From positions 930,001 through 994,000 of the forward strand of contig NZ_FNKL01000003.1 in NCBI RefSeq assembly GCF_900100115.1: a stretch of 64,000 nucleotides of DNA, read 5' to 3'. Shown one piece after another: positions 36,901-45,565 of this stretch. Position numbers and translations under genes: made by a program. The notes below the pieces were generated by a model, which saw only the letters and a program-made list of their open reading frames with translations, did no database searches and had not been told where the DNA came from. This DNA is from Chryseobacterium soldanellicola. Lineage in GTDB: Bacteria; Bacteroidota; Bacteroidia; Flavobacteriales; Weeksellaceae. Positions within the stretch are counted from its first letter, which is position 1. Every line of letters begins with the position of its first letter.

Positions 36901-37073
36901 GTAACAAAATATTTACCGGAGATAAATTCAACAACTACAGATGGGACGGAAAACATTATGACAAAAAAATAGTAACCGGAACCTACTGGTATCATATTAA
37001 TTGGAACGAACCAAACAAAGAAAAAACTCCAATTAAATATACAGGATGGATTTTAGTGAAAAACATAGACTAA
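33993..37073 (+). CDS. T9SS type B sorting domain protein, IgGFc-binding-like (copy 2)
   Basis: A 1026-aa relative of the preceding gene, closest to copy 3. After the signal peptide (cleavage near Ala20, LFAQ) the protein starts RDTDHWIAPYYDSS. The IgGFc-binding-like part carries LATEDNTVVTISGYNP and IMDQSVPVDRLGKEF. Two modules in the middle (YACQYNGKGFFDLTTANVT; LEDNETKAEFDLTIANVT) each describe a Cys-containing beta domain of about 75 residues. The C-terminal domain has NAITPNGDNKNDYID and WDGKHYDKKIVTGTYWY, a type B sorting tail. It lacks the DDNFDG module of copies 1 and 4. Function as surface adhesin is an inference. Confidence 0.88.
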   Translation: MKRFLLSFVLVLLSINTLFAQRDTDHWIAPYYDSSFTTYAHALYFSTDSTTPFEVKIYNNNAVIGTVTISKGSSQTFTVPTALIRANIVADAAAIKNLGLYTKGDKPYYVSLRVYSSAHGEIITSKGKAGIGTQFFSAATPMTVSSSSNNFTTGILATEDNTVVTISGYNPAVSFINHPTPPASISITLNKGQSYILAGEGNITANQTGFIGAKIVSDKPISVTNGNSNGFYATTGSADGSDLIMDQSVPVDRLGKEFAMVKSISTSSDNMEGGIIIASENNTEIYINNSTTPVATINEGQFYRILANAYVEQGTPGSGHFNIYVRTTKNVYLYQLVGAGSANNTGGYNYIPPLNCFLPRKIDEIGKINQMPTYTGAINLKLNILTEAGAAVTVNGVAPTAAQGPYPLTGNTQWVTYALTGVTGDLTITSTKAVTAGVNGGYSTAGYGGYFAGFSSVPVIAKKTGECVPGIVLEVDDSFETYQWSLNGVIIPGATANTYTPTQAGNYTVKVTMGTCPPAITPIYKVFTCIKQTTTALNACATKVIVPAFTSSTQTPVASTVTIITAPSHGTATVNPTTGQITYIPTPGYLGPDTIVYQFCGNAAEFIDCEQVTLNLTVVPFTLTDRTIYACQYNGKGFFDLTTANVTNYNPTTKKFYPTLADLNAGTNEIFNPTNYLSAAGFVYVKVTTSEGCTGNAKITLDFYPTPIVNEATLSECFLEDNETKAEFDLTIANVTSQTPVTKKYFPTFTDASNGTNEIITPLTNYISGNGAVYVRVFNSNGCYAIAKINLVVIPPKRSPLLVDKYICIDSRTNLDAGPGYQSYKWSTGATTQSIQGVPVGDYWVILEDNSCFVKQFVSVKKAMDPVITEIQISNNTATVIVNGGTPPYKYAVDGTVNWQDSNVFTGLSRGQHTFYVKDSYNCTPIDVEVTVPNLINAITPNGDNKNDYIDYSELSYKDNLIFVIYDRYGNKIFTGDKFNNYRWDGKHYDKKIVTGTYWYHINWNEPNKEKTPIKYTGWILVKNID

Positions 37074-37093
37074 CATTCTTTAGATAAAATTTT

Positions 37094-37124
37094 AAACCAC
37101 GATTATAAAATCGTGGTTTTTTTG
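37094..37124 (+). terminator. Terminator after copy 2
   Basis: An 11-bp stem AAACCACGATT/AATCGTGGTTT with ATAA loop and T-run. Almost the same stem recurs after copy 3. Confidence 0.85.
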
Positions 37125-37178
37125 CTATATAAACAAGGCTATTTTAGGAATTACTTTCTCAAATATAAAATATTCTCT

Positions 37179-37186
37179 TATTTTTG
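37179..37186 (+). promoter_or_regulatory. -7 box TATTTTTG for third T9SS type B gene
   Basis: An exact match, 22 nt before the ATG at 37209. It lies inside the upstream extension called by automatic ORF finding, which argues for the later start. Confidence 0.6.
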
Positions 37187-37208
37187 TAATAATCCTAATT
37201 CCTATTCT

Positions 37209-40031
37209 ATGAAAAAAATTCTATTATCTTTCGTATTGATGCTTTTTGCAGTCAATACACTTTTGGCACAACGGGATACAGATCACTGGTTTGCGCCGTA
37301 TTTTGACAGCTCATCAACTTCTGCTACCAATTATGCACACGCTTTATATTTTTCCACAGATGCAATTACACCGTTTGAGGTAAAAATTTATAGCAATAAT
37401 GTTGTGATCGGAACCGTAACAATCAGCAAAACCAATCCACAGGTTTTCACTTTGGGGGCTCAGTATATTAGAACCTCGGCAGCTTCAAGCGCGGCCGTTG
37501 CTACTAATTTAGGAGTTTATACAAAAGGGGAAAGACCTTATTTTGCATCTCTTAGAATGTACAATATTTCTCACGGTGAGATCGTAACATCCAAAGGAAA
37601 GGCCGGAATCGGTATGCATTTTTATGCTGCGGCAACCCCTATGACGGTAAGCTCAAGTTCCAACAACTTTACTACCGGGATCATGGCAACTGAAGACAAC
37701 ACGCATGTTACCGTTTCAGGGTATGATCCGAATATTTCGTTTATTAACAACACCACTCCGCCGTTGACAATGACTGTTACCTTAAATAAAGGACAGTCTT
37801 ACATTCTTGCGGGCCTTGGAAACATTGTTGCCAACCAGACAGGTTTTATCGGAGCTAAAATTGATGCAGACAAGCCCATATCCGTTACGAATGGTAATGC
37901 CAACGGGTTTTATGCAACCACAACATCAGCTGACGGGTCTGATCTGATTATGGACCAGTCTGTTCCGTTGGAACGTCTTGGAAATGAATTTGCCATGGTA
38001 AAAAGTATTTCCACCAGCACCAGCAATATGGAGGGCGGAATTATCATTGCTACAGAAAATAATACTGATATTTATATCAACAATTCTACAACTCCGGTTG
38101 CCCAAATTGATGAAGGTGAATATTACAGAATCTTAGCAAACGCTTACGCAACACAGGCAGGAGGCCATTCTAATATTTATGTCCGTACAACTAAAAATGT
38201 TTATTTATATCAATTAGTTGGTTCAGGATCAGCAAATAACACCGGGGGTTACAATTATATTCCGCCATTGAACTGTTTTTTACCCAGAAAAATCGATGAG
38301 ATCGGAAGAATCAACGAAATGCCAACCTTTACAGGTGCTGTAGATTTAAAATTAAATATCCTTACAGAAGCAGGTGCCGCAGTAACAATAAACGGCGTAA
38401 CTCCAACTCCCGCGCAAGGCCCTTTTCCGCTTACAGGAAATACACAGTGGGTAACTTACGCCATTCAGGGGATTACAGGAAACGTAACAATTACCTCTAC
38501 CAAAGCAGTAACCGCCGGAGTAAATGGCGGTTATAACACAGCAGGTTATGGCGGCTATTTTGCAGGATTCTCTTCAATTCCGGTTATTGCAAAACAAACC
38601 GGAGAATGTATTCCGGGAATTATTCTGGAGGTGGATGACAGTTTTGAGACTTATCAATGGTATTTAAACGGAAATCCGATTGCAGGAGCTACAACCAATA
38701 CTTATACGCCGACTCAGGCCGGCAATTATACGGTGAGAATTACAGTAGGATCTTGCCCGCCAGCAGTTACCCCTGTTTATAAAGTATTTACATGTCTGCA
38801 ACAATCTGTAAAAACGCTGACGGTCTGTGAAGGATATCAGACAATTATTCCGGAATTTACCAATTCAAATCAGGCTTATGTGCCGAGCACAGTGACTATT
38901 GTAACACCTCCAACAAATGGTACAGCTACAATTGACCCGGTAACAGGTGTTATTAATTATACTCCGAATACGGGATATTTCGGGCCCGATACTTTAGTGT
39001 ACAAATTCTGCGGAAATGCTCCCGAATTCATTGATTGTGAGCAGGTAACAGTTAATTTAACCGTTTCATCAAGTCCGGTTGTGAATAAGGCTACTTTAAG
39101 ATCTTGTTTTCTTGAAGACAATCCTGTAACTGCCTTATTTAATCTTACCGCTGCAGGAGTAACAGTAGAACCTGGTATTACCAAAAAATATTATCCATCT
39201 CCGACAGATGCGGTTAACGGAACCAACGAAATTACAAATCCTACCGCATATATTGCACCCAACGGAGTCGTTTACGTTAAAGTATCGAATGCAAACGGAT
39301 GTTACAGAGTGGCAGAAGTGACCCTTGTCGTTCTTCCGCCTGTAAAATCTTCTGTGTTAACTGATAAAATCATTTGTATTGAAGATAAAACAACGCTGGA
39401 TGCAGGGCCTGGATTTAACGCATACGAATGGAGCACCGGAGCAATAACTCAATCAATTACAAATGTAGGAGTTGGGACTTATTGGGTAAATCTTAAAACC
39501 GGGGAATGTACAACAAAGCAAACGGTACATGTTTATGCTTCTGAGCAGCCTGTCATCACCAATGTTGATATTACAAACAATACAGTTACCGTAACAGCAG
39601 CCGGCGGAACACCGTCTTATCAATATTCAATGGATAATATTCACTGGCAGGATTCTAATGTCTTTAATGAAGTACCAAGAGGTGACGGAATCGTTTATGT
39701 AAAAGATGCCTATGACTGTGAGCCTATAAATGTTGAAATCACCATTCCTAATCTGATCAACGTCATCACGCCAAATGGAGATGGAGTAAATGATGTGATC
39801 GATTATTCTGCATTAGCGCATAAGCCTAACCTTGTTTTCAATATTTATGACCGATACGGAAGTAAAATCCATCAGGGAAATAAATTAAACAACTACCAAT
39901 GGGACGGCATGATGAATGGGAGAAAAATTTCTACAGGAAGCTATTGGTACGATGTGAGCTGGAACGAGCCAACCAACAAGAAGACCGCCATTAAATTTAC
40001 AGGCTGGATTTTAGTTAAAAACAGAGAATAA
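37209..40031 (+). CDS. T9SS type B sorting domain protein, IgGFc-binding-like (copy 3)
   Basis: A 940-aa protein, the shortest of the four and most like copy 2. The ATG at 37209 is chosen because it begins a signal peptide (MKKILLSFVLMLFAVNTLLAQ) and follows a -7 box; the frame is open further upstream. It has MATEDNTHVTVSGYDP, LNKGQSYILAG, IMDQSVPLERLGNEF and one CFLEDN-type module where copy 2 has two. The cadherin-like VTGVINYTPNTGYFGPDTLVYKFCG is followed by the GGTPSYQYSMDN repeat and a type B tail with NVITPNGDGVNDVID and RKISTGSYWY. Confidence 0.88.
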   Translation: MKKILLSFVLMLFAVNTLLAQRDTDHWFAPYFDSSSTSATNYAHALYFSTDAITPFEVKIYSNNVVIGTVTISKTNPQVFTLGAQYIRTSAASSAAVATNLGVYTKGERPYFASLRMYNISHGEIVTSKGKAGIGMHFYAAATPMTVSSSSNNFTTGIMATEDNTHVTVSGYDPNISFINNTTPPLTMTVTLNKGQSYILAGLGNIVANQTGFIGAKIDADKPISVTNGNANGFYATTTSADGSDLIMDQSVPLERLGNEFAMVKSISTSTSNMEGGIIIATENNTDIYINNSTTPVAQIDEGEYYRILANAYATQAGGHSNIYVRTTKNVYLYQLVGSGSANNTGGYNYIPPLNCFLPRKIDEIGRINEMPTFTGAVDLKLNILTEAGAAVTINGVTPTPAQGPFPLTGNTQWVTYAIQGITGNVTITSTKAVTAGVNGGYNTAGYGGYFAGFSSIPVIAKQTGECIPGIILEVDDSFETYQWYLNGNPIAGATTNTYTPTQAGNYTVRITVGSCPPAVTPVYKVFTCLQQSVKTLTVCEGYQTIIPEFTNSNQAYVPSTVTIVTPPTNGTATIDPVTGVINYTPNTGYFGPDTLVYKFCGNAPEFIDCEQVTVNLTVSSSPVVNKATLRSCFLEDNPVTALFNLTAAGVTVEPGITKKYYPSPTDAVNGTNEITNPTAYIAPNGVVYVKVSNANGCYRVAEVTLVVLPPVKSSVLTDKIICIEDKTTLDAGPGFNAYEWSTGAITQSITNVGVGTYWVNLKTGECTTKQTVHVYASEQPVITNVDITNNTVTVTAAGGTPSYQYSMDNIHWQDSNVFNEVPRGDGIVYVKDAYDCEPINVEITIPNLINVITPNGDGVNDVIDYSALAHKPNLVFNIYDRYGSKIHQGNKLNNYQWDGMMNGRKISTGSYWYDVSWNEPTNKKTAIKFTGWILVKNRE

Positions 40032-40053
40032 TCTTAATAAAATGGATACACAG

Positions 40054-40086
40054 AAAACCACGATCTCAAAATCGTGGTTTTTTTAT
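40054..40086 (+). terminator. Terminator after copy 3
   Basis: An 11-bp stem AAAACCACGAT/ATCGTGGTTTT followed by a T-run; nearly the same as the one after copy 2, which supports tandem duplication of the whole unit. Confidence 0.85.
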
Positions 40087-40118
40087 TATTTTTTCAAGGC
40101 ATTACTACTTTTTATTAT

Positions 40119-40126
40119 TAAATTTG
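40119..40126 (+). promoter_or_regulatory. -7 box TAAATTTG for fourth T9SS type B gene
   Basis: An exact match, 19 nt before the ATG at 40146. Confidence 0.6.
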
Positions 40127-40145
40127 TGATATAAGCTAGTCCTGA

Positions 40146-43100
40146 ATGAAGAAAATTCTATCTTTTCTGTTTATACTTTCAATATTCGCCTCTACTTTTG
40201 CTCAATTGGATAGGGAGCATTGGTTTGCACCTATGGTTGACAGAACCGGAAATCCCAATCCCTACCAGAAGTTATATCTGTCTACCAATAGAACGACCCC
40301 TTTTCCGGTAAGCATCTATAATAATAACGTATTAATCGCTACAGTAAATATAAGTAAAAACAATCCCCAAAAAGTTGATATTTTAAGACAATATATCATC
40401 ACCACTCAACAGGCGGATTTATTTACACCTACTTCAAAAGGTTTATATATAAAAGCAGATTTTCCTTTTTATGCCAATTTAAGGTTTTCGGTGTTTAATC
40501 ATGCTGAAATTATTACCTCAAAAGGGATACCTTCAACCGGTAAAACCTTTTATGCAGCATCTGCCCCGATCAGTGTTACCAATTCGATTCTGAATTTTAT
40601 GTTGGGAATCCTGGCGACCGAAGATAATACGACAGTTACGATTACAGGATACAAGCCGACCGTTCAGTTTTCCAACGGAACGACGGGCGTTACCAATCCT
40701 ACCCTTACTTTTACTTTAAATAAAGGCCAATCTTATATCATTGACGGGATCGGGAATATTGCTGGAAATTTTGACGGATTTATCGGTGCTAAAATTACAG
40801 CCAACAAGCCTATCAACGTTACCAACGGAAATTTTAACGGCCAGTATGCAGGAAATTTCCCGGGCAGCTCTGATATTTTAATGGATCAGTCTGTTCCGGT
40901 TGAAAGACTGGGAAGTGAATTTGCTCTTGTAAAAGGAAATGGCCGCATCGGATCCCATATGGAAGGTGCCATCGTCATTGCTACCGAAGACAATACGCAG
41001 ATTTTTGTTAACAATGAAATTCCGCCTGTTGCAACAATCAATACCGGGCAGTATTTTGTAGTTCCTGATTCAAAATATGCAATTCAAAGCACAACCCATG
41101 CGAATTTATATCTGAGAACCTCAAAGAACGCTTACGTTTATCAGATATTGGCCGGAGATTCTAATACAACCAATGAAATTGCGACCGGAGGTTTTAATTT
41201 TATTCCGGCTTTAAACTGTTACTTACCCAAACAGATCAATGAATTAGGGTTTATTAATGAAAATTTTGTTCATTCAAATAATAATCCTACGGGAATTCTT
41301 ACCATTCCTACAAAGCTTAATCTTATTACGGAAAGAGGCGCGAATGTTACCGTAAATGGTGTTACTCCGCCTGCAGCAACGGGACCTTTCAGCATGACCG
41401 GAACCAATAATTGGGTTACTTACGGAATTCCCAATGTAACAGGAACTCTTACTATTGTTTCCGATAAAGCAATTACCGCCGGAATTAATGCAGGAAGTGA
41501 CGCTGTAGGATATGGTGGCTTTTTTGCGGGATTCCCGACTCAGCCTGTTATTTTAAAATCGGGAGGAGATTGTGTTCCCGGAATTATATTGACGGTAGAC
41601 CCTATTATTTATGATACCTATCAATGGTACGTCAACGGAAATTTGATTCCGGGAGCTACCGGATCAAGCCACACACCAACTCAACCCGGATATTATACGT
41701 GTTCGGTTACGATGGGAAGCTGTGCGCCTTTGGTTTCAGAACAATATAAAGTTTTAAACTGTACAAGGCTTACCCATGAAATATATGATGTCTGTACAGA
41801 TAAAATTATTACACCGACATTCAGCAGCTCTACACAGACTCCAGTTGTTTCAACTGTAGCCATTGTAACGCCGCCAACGTTGGGAACGGCAACCATTAAC
41901 CCAACAACAGGAGTAATAACATACACCGTAACCAATCCGGGAACCACAGGAACTGACACATTTACGTACACTTTCTGCGGAAATGATCCGGATTTTCCTG
42001 ATTGTGAAACAGTAACGGTTACCATTAATATTCAGGCTTTAATTGTTACAAATGTCACTTTAAATGCCTGTAACATAAACGGACAGGGCACTTTTAATTT
42101 AACAACGGCAAACGTTACGAATAACAATCCTGTAACGATTACCTATTATCCTACTTTATTAGATGCCCAAAACGAAAATGCTGCTGCCCTTATTTCTACA
42201 CCGACAACTTATCAGGCTCCGGCAGGAACCATTGTTTATGCTGTCGTAAAAAATAATGTTGGTGGGTGTAAAGCCATTGCGGAAATTACCCTTAATTTAT
42301 ATAATCTTGCGATCGTCGTTGATAATTACAATGGGGTATTTTGTGATGATAATGTAGACGGAACCGTAAATATCACTTTATCCGATATTACTCAAATTGT
42401 TCTCAATAACCCGGCTTATTTTGTAAATGTAAGATATTATGCCTCTTTAGCAGACGCTACGGCAGGAAATACCAATACACTTCCGAATAACTGGTCGTAT
42501 ACCGCCGCAACCACGATTTACATCAGAGTAGATTCTCCGGATGGTTGTCAGCCGGTTATTAAAGCCTTAAACTTCAGTGTCGGCGCAAAAATCCAGCTGA
42601 TTAAAACATCTGTCATTACAAGTGTGTGTGATGATGATCTGGATGGCATCAAACAGGTCGATCTGGCACAGTTTATCAGTCAGTTTACAATAGATCCGCT
42701 TGTAACTTATACGTTCCACGGAAGTTTGGCTGATGCCCAGAATGATGTTTCACCTTTAAATAATCCTATTAACCTTACAGGAACCCAGACTATTTATATA
42801 AGATTTGAAAAAAATGGAGTTTGTCCTGAAATCGGCTCAATCAATATCACCATTAAAGCTCCGAAAAGCTCAAGTATTCTTGTCGATAAAGAGATTTGTC
42901 CGGGAGCAAAAACAACACTGGATGCTGGACCGAATTTTGAGAGTTATTTATGGAGCACAGGTGCTACAACATCTTCGATTACCAATGTTCCCGCTGGAAA
43001 TTATTGGGTAGATCTTACCTATGGAGGCTGTGTGTACAGACAATATGTAAATGTTATTGCCTCTCCGCTTCCATCGATTGTTTCTATAGAAATTAACGGA

Positions 43101-43547
43101 AGTACAGTGACCATAGGCGCTGCAGGAGGTACACCACCTTATGAATATTCTTTGGACGGCATAAACTGGCAGACGTCCGGTGTTTTCTACAATGTACCGC
43201 GCGGAAATCATATTGCGTACGTAAGAGACACCAAAAACTGTAAGGTTGTGGAAAGACCTTTTGTGATTATCAATTTAATTAATACGATTACTCCAAATGG
43301 CGACGGTTACAATGACAACATTGATTATTCCGCGTTAATGGACAATGAAAATATTGTGTTCAGAATTTTTGACCGATACGGAGCAGAAATTTTCAGAGGA
43401 ACGCCTACCAACAGATTTACCTGGGACGGAACTTTAGGCGGAAGACCTGTAAGCACAGCAACTTACTGGTATTTTATCACCTGGTCTGAATTCGGTGGTA
43501 CTACCAGCGTAAAATATACAAGCTGGCTGTTGGTAAAACATCGATAA
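40146..43547 (+). CDS. T9SS type B sorting domain protein, IgGFc-binding-like (copy 4)
   Basis: An 1133-aa protein, most like copy 1. The signal peptide ends near Ala19 (SIFASTFAQ), and the mature part starts LDREHWFAPMVDR. It has LATEDNTTVTITGYKP, LNKGQSYIIDGIG and LMDQSVPVERLGSEF. Later come the cadherin-like TINPTTGVITYTVTNPG, the DDNVDGTVNITLSD module shared with copy 1, a SprB-like GGTPPYEYSLDG unit and the type B tail NTITPNGDGYNDNID with GRPVSTATYWY. The last residues KYTSWLLVKHR replace the KNRD/E ending. A secreted, surface-held adhesin is likely. Confidence 0.88.
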   Translation: MKKILSFLFILSIFASTFAQLDREHWFAPMVDRTGNPNPYQKLYLSTNRTTPFPVSIYNNNVLIATVNISKNNPQKVDILRQYIITTQQADLFTPTSKGLYIKADFPFYANLRFSVFNHAEIITSKGIPSTGKTFYAASAPISVTNSILNFMLGILATEDNTTVTITGYKPTVQFSNGTTGVTNPTLTFTLNKGQSYIIDGIGNIAGNFDGFIGAKITANKPINVTNGNFNGQYAGNFPGSSDILMDQSVPVERLGSEFALVKGNGRIGSHMEGAIVIATEDNTQIFVNNEIPPVATINTGQYFVVPDSKYAIQSTTHANLYLRTSKNAYVYQILAGDSNTTNEIATGGFNFIPALNCYLPKQINELGFINENFVHSNNNPTGILTIPTKLNLITERGANVTVNGVTPPAATGPFSMTGTNNWVTYGIPNVTGTLTIVSDKAITAGINAGSDAVGYGGFFAGFPTQPVILKSGGDCVPGIILTVDPIIYDTYQWYVNGNLIPGATGSSHTPTQPGYYTCSVTMGSCAPLVSEQYKVLNCTRLTHEIYDVCTDKIITPTFSSSTQTPVVSTVAIVTPPTLGTATINPTTGVITYTVTNPGTTGTDTFTYTFCGNDPDFPDCETVTVTINIQALIVTNVTLNACNINGQGTFNLTTANVTNNNPVTITYYPTLLDAQNENAAALISTPTTYQAPAGTIVYAVVKNNVGGCKAIAEITLNLYNLAIVVDNYNGVFCDDNVDGTVNITLSDITQIVLNNPAYFVNVRYYASLADATAGNTNTLPNNWSYTAATTIYIRVDSPDGCQPVIKALNFSVGAKIQLIKTSVITSVCDDDLDGIKQVDLAQFISQFTIDPLVTYTFHGSLADAQNDVSPLNNPINLTGTQTIYIRFEKNGVCPEIGSINITIKAPKSSSILVDKEICPGAKTTLDAGPNFESYLWSTGATTSSITNVPAGNYWVDLTYGGCVYRQYVNVIASPLPSIVSIEINGSTVTIGAAGGTPPYEYSLDGINWQTSGVFYNVPRGNHIAYVRDTKNCKVVERPFVIINLINTITPNGDGYNDNIDYSALMDNENIVFRIFDRYGAEIFRGTPTNRFTWDGTLGGRPVSTATYWYFITWSEFGGTTSVKYTSWLLVKHR

Positions 43548-43678
43548 GTGAATATTTTTAATCATATTAAGAATTATATAAAACCTTATAACATTCATTA
43601 ACACTTTTCTCATAAAGTTTAATATAACTTTAACCACTTTTCAGAACATCTGTCATTATAAATTGCTGTATTTCTCCG

Positions 43679-43686
43679 TAATTTTG
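43679..43686 (+). promoter_or_regulatory. -7 box TAATTTTG for gene 43695
   Basis: An exact match, only 8 nt before the ATG at 43695, so the mRNA leader must be a few bases at most. Confidence 0.6.
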
Positions 43687-43694
43687 CCAATTAT

Positions 43695-44483
43695 ATGAAG
43701 AAACTTATTACTTTATTGCTATTAGTTTTTCTGGCAAAAATTAATGCACAAATATATTCCGGACAAGTATTTTTAAGGGATAATTCGGTGTTGTATCTTA
43801 ATCAGGTATATGTTACCAATTTAAATGCACAAAAAACAGTACTTACCGATTACAACGGTGATTTCAGCATTCAGGCAAATCCGGGAGATGTAATTCGTTT
43901 TACTTCTATTATTACTGAAAGAAAAGATATCAGCCTTACCCCTCAAATGATGGGTCCGAAAAATTTAATTGAATTAAAAATCGCTTACCATGATATCCAG
44001 GAAGTGGTCATCAACAGATTCAGGCCAACCGGAAATCTAAGGTATGATGTAAATGCTTTAAGAAAAGAAGATAAAGGATTAGCCATTAAAAAAGTCATCG
44101 GCTTACCCGAACCAAAAGGAGACGGAACTTCTCCGCAACTTCCTGTAGCCGGTTTGCGAGATGGCGGACTTACCTTCAGCTTAGAAAGTATTTATGATAT
44201 TTTATCAGGTGAAAGAAAAAAGAAGCAACGGTATGTCGCCTATGAGAGAATGAACAGCTCTGTCACTCAGATTAAAAATTATCTGGGAAAAGATTATTTT
44301 ACAAAATTCAAAATTCCTGAGAATTTGATTGATAATTTCCTTCAATTCGTTTATACTTCAGAAAATATTGATCCTTATATCATGTCGGGTAATTTTGAAG
44401 CGGTAAAAATCCCCATTGAAAAATATCTGCCTATTTATCAAAGAAGATTAAGAAACTCTCATCTTCAGGAAGTTATAAAATAA
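43695..44483 (+). CDS. Secreted protein with carboxypeptidase-regulatory-like domain
   Basis: A 262-aa secreted protein. The signal peptide (residues 1-18, VFLAKINAQ) is followed by a beta-sandwich of the CarboxypepD_reg-like type: SGQVFLRDNSVLYLNQVYVTNLNAQKTVLT, then DYNGDFSIQANPGDVIRFTS. The remaining 150 residues are helical and basic (ILSGERKKKQRYVAYERMNS ... YLPIYQRRLRN), as in many flavobacterial proteins of unknown role found near TonB-dependent transport. It has no sorting tail and may stay in the periplasm. It is downstream of the type B array with its own promoter. Confidence 0.72.
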   Translation: MKKLITLLLLVFLAKINAQIYSGQVFLRDNSVLYLNQVYVTNLNAQKTVLTDYNGDFSIQANPGDVIRFTSIITERKDISLTPQMMGPKNLIELKIAYHDIQEVVINRFRPTGNLRYDVNALRKEDKGLAIKKVIGLPEPKGDGTSPQLPVAGLRDGGLTFSLESIYDILSGERKKKQRYVAYERMNSSVTQIKNYLGKDYFTKFKIPENLIDNFLQFVYTSENIDPYIMSGNFEAVKIPIEKYLPIYQRRLRNSHLQEVIK

Positions 44484-44685
44484 TGATGCTTATTATCAGC
44501 TTAAAAGAGATGTATTCATGAATTTTACAGTACCCATCTTTTTGATTTTATAGAAATATGTTTAATTTTATCTCACAAATGAGTGTCTTAAAATAAAATT
44601 GTTTTTCTATCGTTATACAATTTTAGAATTAATAGCCGGGGCACAAATTAAGAAAAAAAGTATATCTTTAACTTAATATTAGTGA

Positions 44686-45468
44686 ATGAAAAAGTTACTT
44701 TTACTCTTTAGTACAATGTTGTTGATCGGTACTCTTTCTGCTCAGAAGCAGGGGAAAGATTACAGTAATATTTTAAAAAGCAAAAGCATTTACGAGATTA
44801 ATGCTTTCCTTCGCGATGCACATCCGGATGATCCCAGAAGATCTGTTCTTAAGCCCCGTGTGATGGAAATGATGAGAGAATATATAAAAAATGCTCATCC
44901 CGCAGATCAAAAGGTAAAGCAAATGCAGGAATGGCTTGCGATGCTCAAAAGAAGGCCTTCTACAAAAATCTCTTTCGATGAGATGAATGCCATTATCAAG
45001 CAAAAACAAATCGCAAAATATAAAGCTGAGCTGGCTGCAGGAAAATCTCTTGCCGTTTATACACCAAGTACTCCGCAGAATGCAATTGTTGTAAATACTC
45101 CCGCAACAACTACTGCTGCTGCAATTCCCGATTCGGAAGCACAGGAATTTAATATGCTGATGGCAGATAATCCTGTGGAACACAAAAATAAAACCGTAAA
45201 AATATTAAACTCCCTGTTCGACAATGACCCGACGACCAAGGAATGTATCGTGATGATCGAAAATAAATCCGACTGCAATATTATCGTAAGAATGGAAAGC
45301 ACGGGAACCATAAAATACAGACTTCCCGTTCCTGCGCACGGAGATAATTCTGTTGTGGTACAAAAAGGGGACTATCTTTTTACAAGCGTTGTCTGCGGCG
45401 CTCAATATGCTTCTCAAAAAACAATTCAAAAGCCGATTATGGTAGCTTTAGGAAATCCAGGCAAATAA
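44686..45468 (+). CDS. Uncharacterised two-cysteine secreted protein (copy 2)
   Basis: A 260-aa relative of the 28677 gene. The signal peptide is cleaved after about Ala19 (IGTLSAQ). The N-terminal helical domain contains IYEINAFLRDAHPDDPRRSVLKPR, with a DPRRSVLKPR motif shared with the 46433 gene. A Thr/Ala-rich linker leads to SEAQEFNMLMADNPVEHKNKTVKILN and then to the C-terminal beta domain with Cys197 (SDCNIIV) and Cys237 (SVVCGAQYAS). A Cys in TKECIVMI is extra to this copy. Function unknown; a periplasmic or surface role is expected from the signal. Confidence 0.8.
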   Translation: MKKLLLLFSTMLLIGTLSAQKQGKDYSNILKSKSIYEINAFLRDAHPDDPRRSVLKPRVMEMMREYIKNAHPADQKVKQMQEWLAMLKRRPSTKISFDEMNAIIKQKQIAKYKAELAAGKSLAVYTPSTPQNAIVVNTPATTTAAAIPDSEAQEFNMLMADNPVEHKNKTVKILNSLFDNDPTTKECIVMIENKSDCNIIVRMESTGTIKYRLPVPAHGDNSVVVQKGDYLFTSVVCGAQYASQKTIQKPIMVALGNPGK

Positions 45469-45504
45469 AATTCAGTTAAATATCAAGATTTTAAGGTCTT
45501 TTTG

Positions 45505-45523
45505 AGGTTAAAAACCTGTTTTT
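45505..45523 (+). terminator. Weak terminator after gene 44686
   Basis: A 5-bp stem AGGTT/AACCT with AAA loop followed by GTTTTT, 37 nt after the stop. Confidence 0.35.
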
Positions 45524-45537
45524 AGCTGTAATTTTGT

Positions 45538-45545
45538 TACTTTTG
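45538..45545 (+). promoter_or_regulatory. -7 box TACTTTTG for trmB
   Basis: An exact TAnnTTTG match, 20 nt before the trmB ATG. Confidence 0.6.
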
Positions 45546-45565
45546 CAGGATTTCATATTTGACTC

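Noticed and set aside
37113..37208. Extra 32 N-terminal residues on the third type B protein
   Set aside because: They overlap the preceding terminator tail and the -7 box and would hide the signal peptide that begins at 37209.
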